NCBI GenBank assembly: GCA_964392655.1
Contig: CAYMQY010000093.1
Span: 1-16,014, forward strand
Origin: M3007 sp964392655
GTDB lineage: Bacteria; Bacteroidota; Bacteroidia; Chitinophagales; Saprospiraceae
DNA length: 16,014 nucleotides
Reading direction: 5' to 3'
Below are positions 12,950-16,014 of the stretch, one piece after another (positions within the stretch are counted from its first letter, which is position 1; each line of letters begins with the position of its first letter). The notes under the pieces are model-generated. The model worked only from the letters and a program-made list of their open reading frames with translations, was not told the DNA's origin and did no database searches. A program made the position numbers and the translations under genes.

Positions 12950-14851
12950 ATGAGTGACCAGATTCAGCACGAGTGCGGCATCGCCGTTTTGCGACTGCTC
13001 AAACCCCTTGATTTTTACCACAAAAAATACGGCACGGCGTTTTACGGCATCCAGAAACTCCAGTTGCTCCTGCAAAAAATGCGCAACCGCGGGCAGGACG
13101 GCGCCGGCATCGCCACCATCAAACTAAACCCCGCGCCCGGCGAACGCTACATCAGCCGCAAACGCAGCAACACCCCGAATACCTACCTGACCGACCTGTT
13201 CGAGATGGTGTGGTCACGCATCCGCGAAATCCCGCCCGAACGCCTCGGCGACACTGCCTGGCTCAAATCCAACGCCCCCTATGCCGGGGAAGTGCTCATG
13301 GGCCACCTGCGCTACGGCACCCACGGCGACAACAGCATCGAGCGCGTCCACCCCTTCCACCGCCAGAATAACTGGATCAACCGGAACCTCCTGCTGGCCG
13401 GGAATTTCAACATGACCAACGTGGACGAACTGTTCCAGGAACTCGTGGACCTCGGGCAGTACCCCAAGGAAAAAAGCGACACCGTCACTGTGCTCGAAAA
13501 AATGGGCCACTTCCTCGACGACGAAGTGCAGCGGCTCCACACCTGGTACAAACCCGACGGCTACTCCAACCAGGACATCAACAAACTCATTTTCGAAAGC
13601 CTCGACATCCAGCGCCTGCTGCGCCGCGCCTGCAAAAAATTCGACGGCGGCTATGTGCTCGGCGGCCTCATCGGCCACGGCGATGCGTTCCTGATCCGCG
13701 ACCCCAACGGCATACGCCCGGCCTACTGGTATCAGGACGATGAGGTGGTGGTGGCTGCCTCCGAACGCGCCGCCATCCAGACGGTGTTCAACGTGCGTTT
13801 CAACACCGTCAGGGAACTCAAACCCGGCCATGCGCTCATCGTCAAGTGCCACGGCGCCGTGAGCGAACAGCCCTACACCGACCCACGCGAAACCCGCGCC
13901 TGCTCGTTCGAGCGCATCTACTTCAGCCGCGGAAACGATCGCGAAATTTATCAGGAACGCAAAAAACTTGGCCAAACGCTCGCCCGCCCGGTGCTTGAAG
14001 CCGTCAATTTCGACCTCGAACACACGGTGTTTTCCTTTATTCCGAATACCGCCGAGGTGGCGTTTCAGGGCCTCGCCGAAGGCCTCGACCATGAACTCAA
14101 CCTGTGGAAGCAGGAACAAATCCTGCAACTGCACGAAAACAAGGAATTCAGCCCGGAAAAACTCCAGGCTATCCTCGAACGCCGGCCCCGGGTGGAAAAA
14201 TTAGTGCACAAAGACGAAAAACAGCGCACCTTCATCGCCGACATCAAAAGCCGCCACAACATGGTGAGCTATGTGTACGACGTCACTTACGGCCTGGTGG
14301 AAAACAACAAGGACACGCTCGTGTTGCTCGACGACTCCATCGTGCGCGGCACCACCCTGCGCGACAGCATCGTGACCATCACCGCGCGACTCAACCCAAA
14401 GAAAATCATCGTGCTGTCCAGCGCTCCGCAAATCCGGTTCCCCGATTGCTACGGCATTGACATGAGCAAAATGAAGGATTTTGTAGCCTTTCAGGCGCTG
14501 GTCGAACTCCTGCACGAAACCGGCCGGGACAAACTCCTCGACGAAGCGTACAAGCGCTGCAAAGCCTCCGAAAACCTGCCGGTGGAGATGATCCAGAACG
14601 AGGTGGCGCCGCTGTACAACCACTTCGAATACTGTGAAATCAGCGCCCGCATCGCCAAACTGATTACCCCGCCGGGGATCAAATCGGAAGTGCAGGTCAT
14701 TTTCCAGACCCTCGACGGCCTGCATACGGCCTGCCCCAAAAACCGGGGCGACTGGTATTTCTCCGGGCGTTACCCCACCCCTGGCGGCAACCGCGTGGTG
14801 AACCGGGCGTTTGTGAATTTTATGGAGGACCGGGACGAGCGGGCGTACTGA
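12950..14851 (+). CDS. purF: Large amidophosphoribosyltransferase (PurF-type, divergent)
   Basis: The 633-residue protein pairs an N-terminal glutaminase domain with a C-terminal phosphoribosyltransferase domain, as in PurF. PurF makes phosphoribosylamine from PRPP and glutamine, the first step of purine synthesis. Cys9 (HECGIAV) is the likely N-terminal nucleophile after removal of an 8-residue propeptide. Supporting motifs are NRGQDGAG at 46-53, GHLRYGTHG at 118-126, FDGGYV at 231-236, RDPNGIRPAYW at 250-260 and the PRPP loop VLLDDSIVRGTT at 458-469. It is well above the usual ~470-510 residues, with added segments at about 55-110 and 375-420. The usual HNG oxyanion-hole motif reads GNF (Gly151-Asn152-Phe153), and the usual PDSG loop reads PNTA (365-368). 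It could be the main PurF or a second paralogue. Its stop abuts that of the next gene. Confidence 0.85.
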   Translation: MSDQIQHECGIAVLRLLKPLDFYHKKYGTAFYGIQKLQLLLQKMRNRGQDGAGIATIKLNPAPGERYISRKRSNTPNTYLTDLFEMVWSRIREIPPERLGDTAWLKSNAPYAGEVLMGHLRYGTHGDNSIERVHPFHRQNNWINRNLLLAGNFNMTNVDELFQELVDLGQYPKEKSDTVTVLEKMGHFLDDEVQRLHTWYKPDGYSNQDINKLIFESLDIQRLLRRACKKFDGGYVLGGLIGHGDAFLIRDPNGIRPAYWYQDDEVVVAASERAAIQTVFNVRFNTVRELKPGHALIVKCHGAVSEQPYTDPRETRACSFERIYFSRGNDREIYQERKKLGQTLARPVLEAVNFDLEHTVFSFIPNTAEVAFQGLAEGLDHELNLWKQEQILQLHENKEFSPEKLQAILERRPRVEKLVHKDEKQRTFIADIKSRHNMVSYVYDVTYGLVENNKDTLVLLDDSIVRGTTLRDSIVTITARLNPKKIIVLSSAPQIRFPDCYGIDMSKMKDFVAFQALVELLHETGRDKLLDEAYKRCKASENLPVEMIQNEVAPLYNHFEYCEISARIAKLITPPGIKSEVQVIFQTLDGLHTACPKNRGDWYFSGRYPTPGGNRVVNRAFVNFMEDRDERAY

Positions 14852-15958
14852 TCACACATCATACGACACCTCCACCACGTCCGTCTCTGGTCGCGCCTGG
14901 CAGGTGAGGCAATAGCCGGCCTTTACCTCTTCGTCGTCGAGGGCGTAGCAGGCGTCCATTTTTACCTTGCCGTTCAGCACCTTGGCCATGCAGGTGGAAC
15001 AGGCTCCTGCAGTACAGGAGTACGGTGCGTCGTGTTTTTCCTTCACCATCACATCCAGAATGGTGGCGCCAACGGGTATGCTGGTCTCAATGCGTTTGCC
15101 GTTGAGGTGCACGATCAGTTTGGCGCCCGCACCGCCCGCTGCTGGGCTGAACTCGCCCGGGGTGTGGGATGCGTTGACAAAATGTTCGGTGTGGATTTGT
15201 TTTTCGGAAATCCCGCGGGCGAGCAGGGCGGATTTCACGGTATCGGTCATCCCGCCCGGACCGCACACGAAGTAGTGGCAATCGCCTTCCGGCCCGTGCG
15301 GCATGTTTTCATCGAGAAAAGTAGTCGCCGCGCGCGCGTCAATCCGGCCTGTTTTTCCGTTCCAGTTGGAACTGTATTTTTTAAACAAACCGAGGAAACT
15401 GCCTGTGGCTTCTTTTTTCGGGCGACTCAGGATATGCTCCACGAAAAGTTGGCCGGTATAGCGCTCGGACAAGCGATCCAGTTCGTCGCGGAAAATGATA
15501 TTCTCCTCGTCGCGGCTGCCGTAAAGCAGGAAAATGGCGCTCATCGGCTCGGCCTCCAGCGTGGTTTTCAGGATGGACATAAGCGGCGTGATCCCGCTGC
15601 CGGCGCCAAAAACGTAGTAGGTGCGGCGCTTGTCGGGGTCGAGTTTTACAAAAAAACGCCCGTCGGGCGGGGCCACCTCGAGTGTGTCGCCGGGCTTGAG
15701 CGAGTCGTGTAAAAATGCCGACATCCGGCCTCCGGCAACTTTTTTCACCGTGACGGCAAATCGCTCCTCCAGCGGACTGGACGACATGGAGTACGAACGC
15801 CGTACCTCGTGCCCGCTGATTTCGTGCCGAACGGTGATGTGCTGCCCCTGCGTGTACGCGAACGCATCGCGCAGGTTCTCCGGGATTTGAAACTCCAGTG
15901 TAACGGTGTCGGGTGTTTCCGGGCTAATCTTGCTAATTGTGAGTTTATGAAAATCCAT
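14852..15958 (-). CDS. PaaE-like FAD/NAD(P)H reductase with 2Fe-2S ferredoxin domain
   Basis: The 368-residue product has the three-part layout of phenylacetyl-CoA epoxidase reductase PaaE and related oxygenase reductases. The FAD-binding barrel carries RRSYSMSSSP at 53-62. The NAD(P)-binding domain carries GAGSGITPLMSIL at 118-130 and CGPGGM at 232-237. The C-terminal plant-type 2Fe-2S ferredoxin has Cys315, Cys320, Cys323 and Cys353 (CTAGACSTC, later LTCQA). It passes electrons from NAD(P)H through FAD and the cluster to a partner. No paaABCD-type oxygenase is nearby, so the partner is unknown and a general ferredoxin-NADP reductase role is equally possible. A linker at about 180-203 before the second half of the NAD domain seems longer than usual. 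A 9-bp repeat array lies just upstream of its start. Confidence 0.9.
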   Translation of the reverse strand: MDFHKLTISKISPETPDTVTLEFQIPENLRDAFAYTQGQHITVRHEISGHEVRRSYSMSSSPLEERFAVTVKKVAGGRMSAFLHDSLKPGDTLEVAPPDGRFFVKLDPDKRRTYYVFGAGSGITPLMSILKTTLEAEPMSAIFLLYGSRDEENIIFRDELDRLSERYTGQLFVEHILSRPKKEATGSFLGLFKKYSSNWNGKTGRIDARAATTFLDENMPHGPEGDCHYFVCGPGGMTDTVKSALLARGISEKQIHTEHFVNASHTPGEFSPAAGGAGAKLIVHLNGKRIETSIPVGATILDVMVKEKHDAPYSCTAGACSTCMAKVLNGKVKMDACYALDDEEVKAGYCLTCQARPETDVVEVSYDV

Positions 15959-15964
15959 GCTTAT

Positions 15965-16014
15965 GCGGGTTGAGCGGGTTTAGCGGGTTTAGCGGGTTTA
16001 GGGGGTTTAGCGGG
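15965..16014. repeat. 9-bp tandem repeat running off the window edge
   Basis: The unit GCGGGTTTA occurs as five full copies plus a partial one. The first copy ends TTGA in place of TTTA, and the fifth begins GG in place of GC; copies two to four (15974-16000) are perfect. The array begins 6 bp upstream of the reductase start and continues to the last base, so its full length is unknown. Confidence 0.95.

Noticed and set aside
1..16014. Search for parS sites, tRNA genes, CRISPR arrays, transposases and defence genes
   Set aside because: No TGTTTCACGTGAAACA-like palindrome, cloverleaf, spaced repeat array or transposase-like protein was seen by eye; a covariance-model scan and a parS motif scan would settle it.

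Overview
This window is a GC-rich chromosomal segment from a member of the Bacteroidota, most likely a Saprospiria-like lineage. The phylum call rests on three things. One protein is secreted with SprB-like repeats and a C-terminal type IX secretion (type B, gliding-motility-associated) sorting domain. Several gaps carry Bacteroidota-style promoter boxes (TTTG, then TAnnTTTG). PheT, ribonuclease Y and a large ~630-residue PurF-type protein have Bacteroidota-like features. The finer placement is inference. No RNA gene, CRISPR array, insertion sequence or complete mobile element was seen. All gene-free stretches are shorter than 200 bp.

Layout: 53-1735 is a parA-parB chromosome partitioning operon (+). 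1823-2836 is a tocopherol-cyclase-family protein (+) whose last codons and stop lie in a 14-bp tandem repeat. 2959-4485 is a secreted TPR protein (+). It converges on ribonuclease Y (4613-6295, -) across a REP-like double hairpin. PheT (6356-8803, -) lies just upstream of rny in transcription order. A divergent region leads to a GT4-type glycosyltransferase (8993-10042, +), which converges on the type IX-secreted protein (10205-11548, -). A PaaI-type thioesterase (11610-12020, -) and a PAP2-family membrane phosphatase (12136-12765, -) follow. A divergent promoter region then leads to a large, divergent amidophosphoribosyltransferase (12950-14851, +). Its stop codon abuts, with zero spacing, the stop of a PaaE-type flavin/2Fe-2S reductase (14852-15958, -). 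The window ends in a 9-bp tandem repeat upstream of that reductase.

Most genes are housekeeping: ParAB segregates the chromosome, PheT charges tRNA-Phe, RNase Y initiates mRNA decay and PurF starts purine synthesis. The others probably act on lipids, acyl-CoAs, glycans or the cell surface. Only parA-parB is clearly an operon. I see no multi-gene defence system or biosynthetic cluster.

The items most worth a second look are the PurF homologue with altered active-site loops, the orphan tocopherol-cyclase homologue, the TPR protein with a possible resemblance to the eukaryotic TTC39/IML2 family, the REP-like palindrome, and three short tandem repeats, each in or next to a gene boundary.
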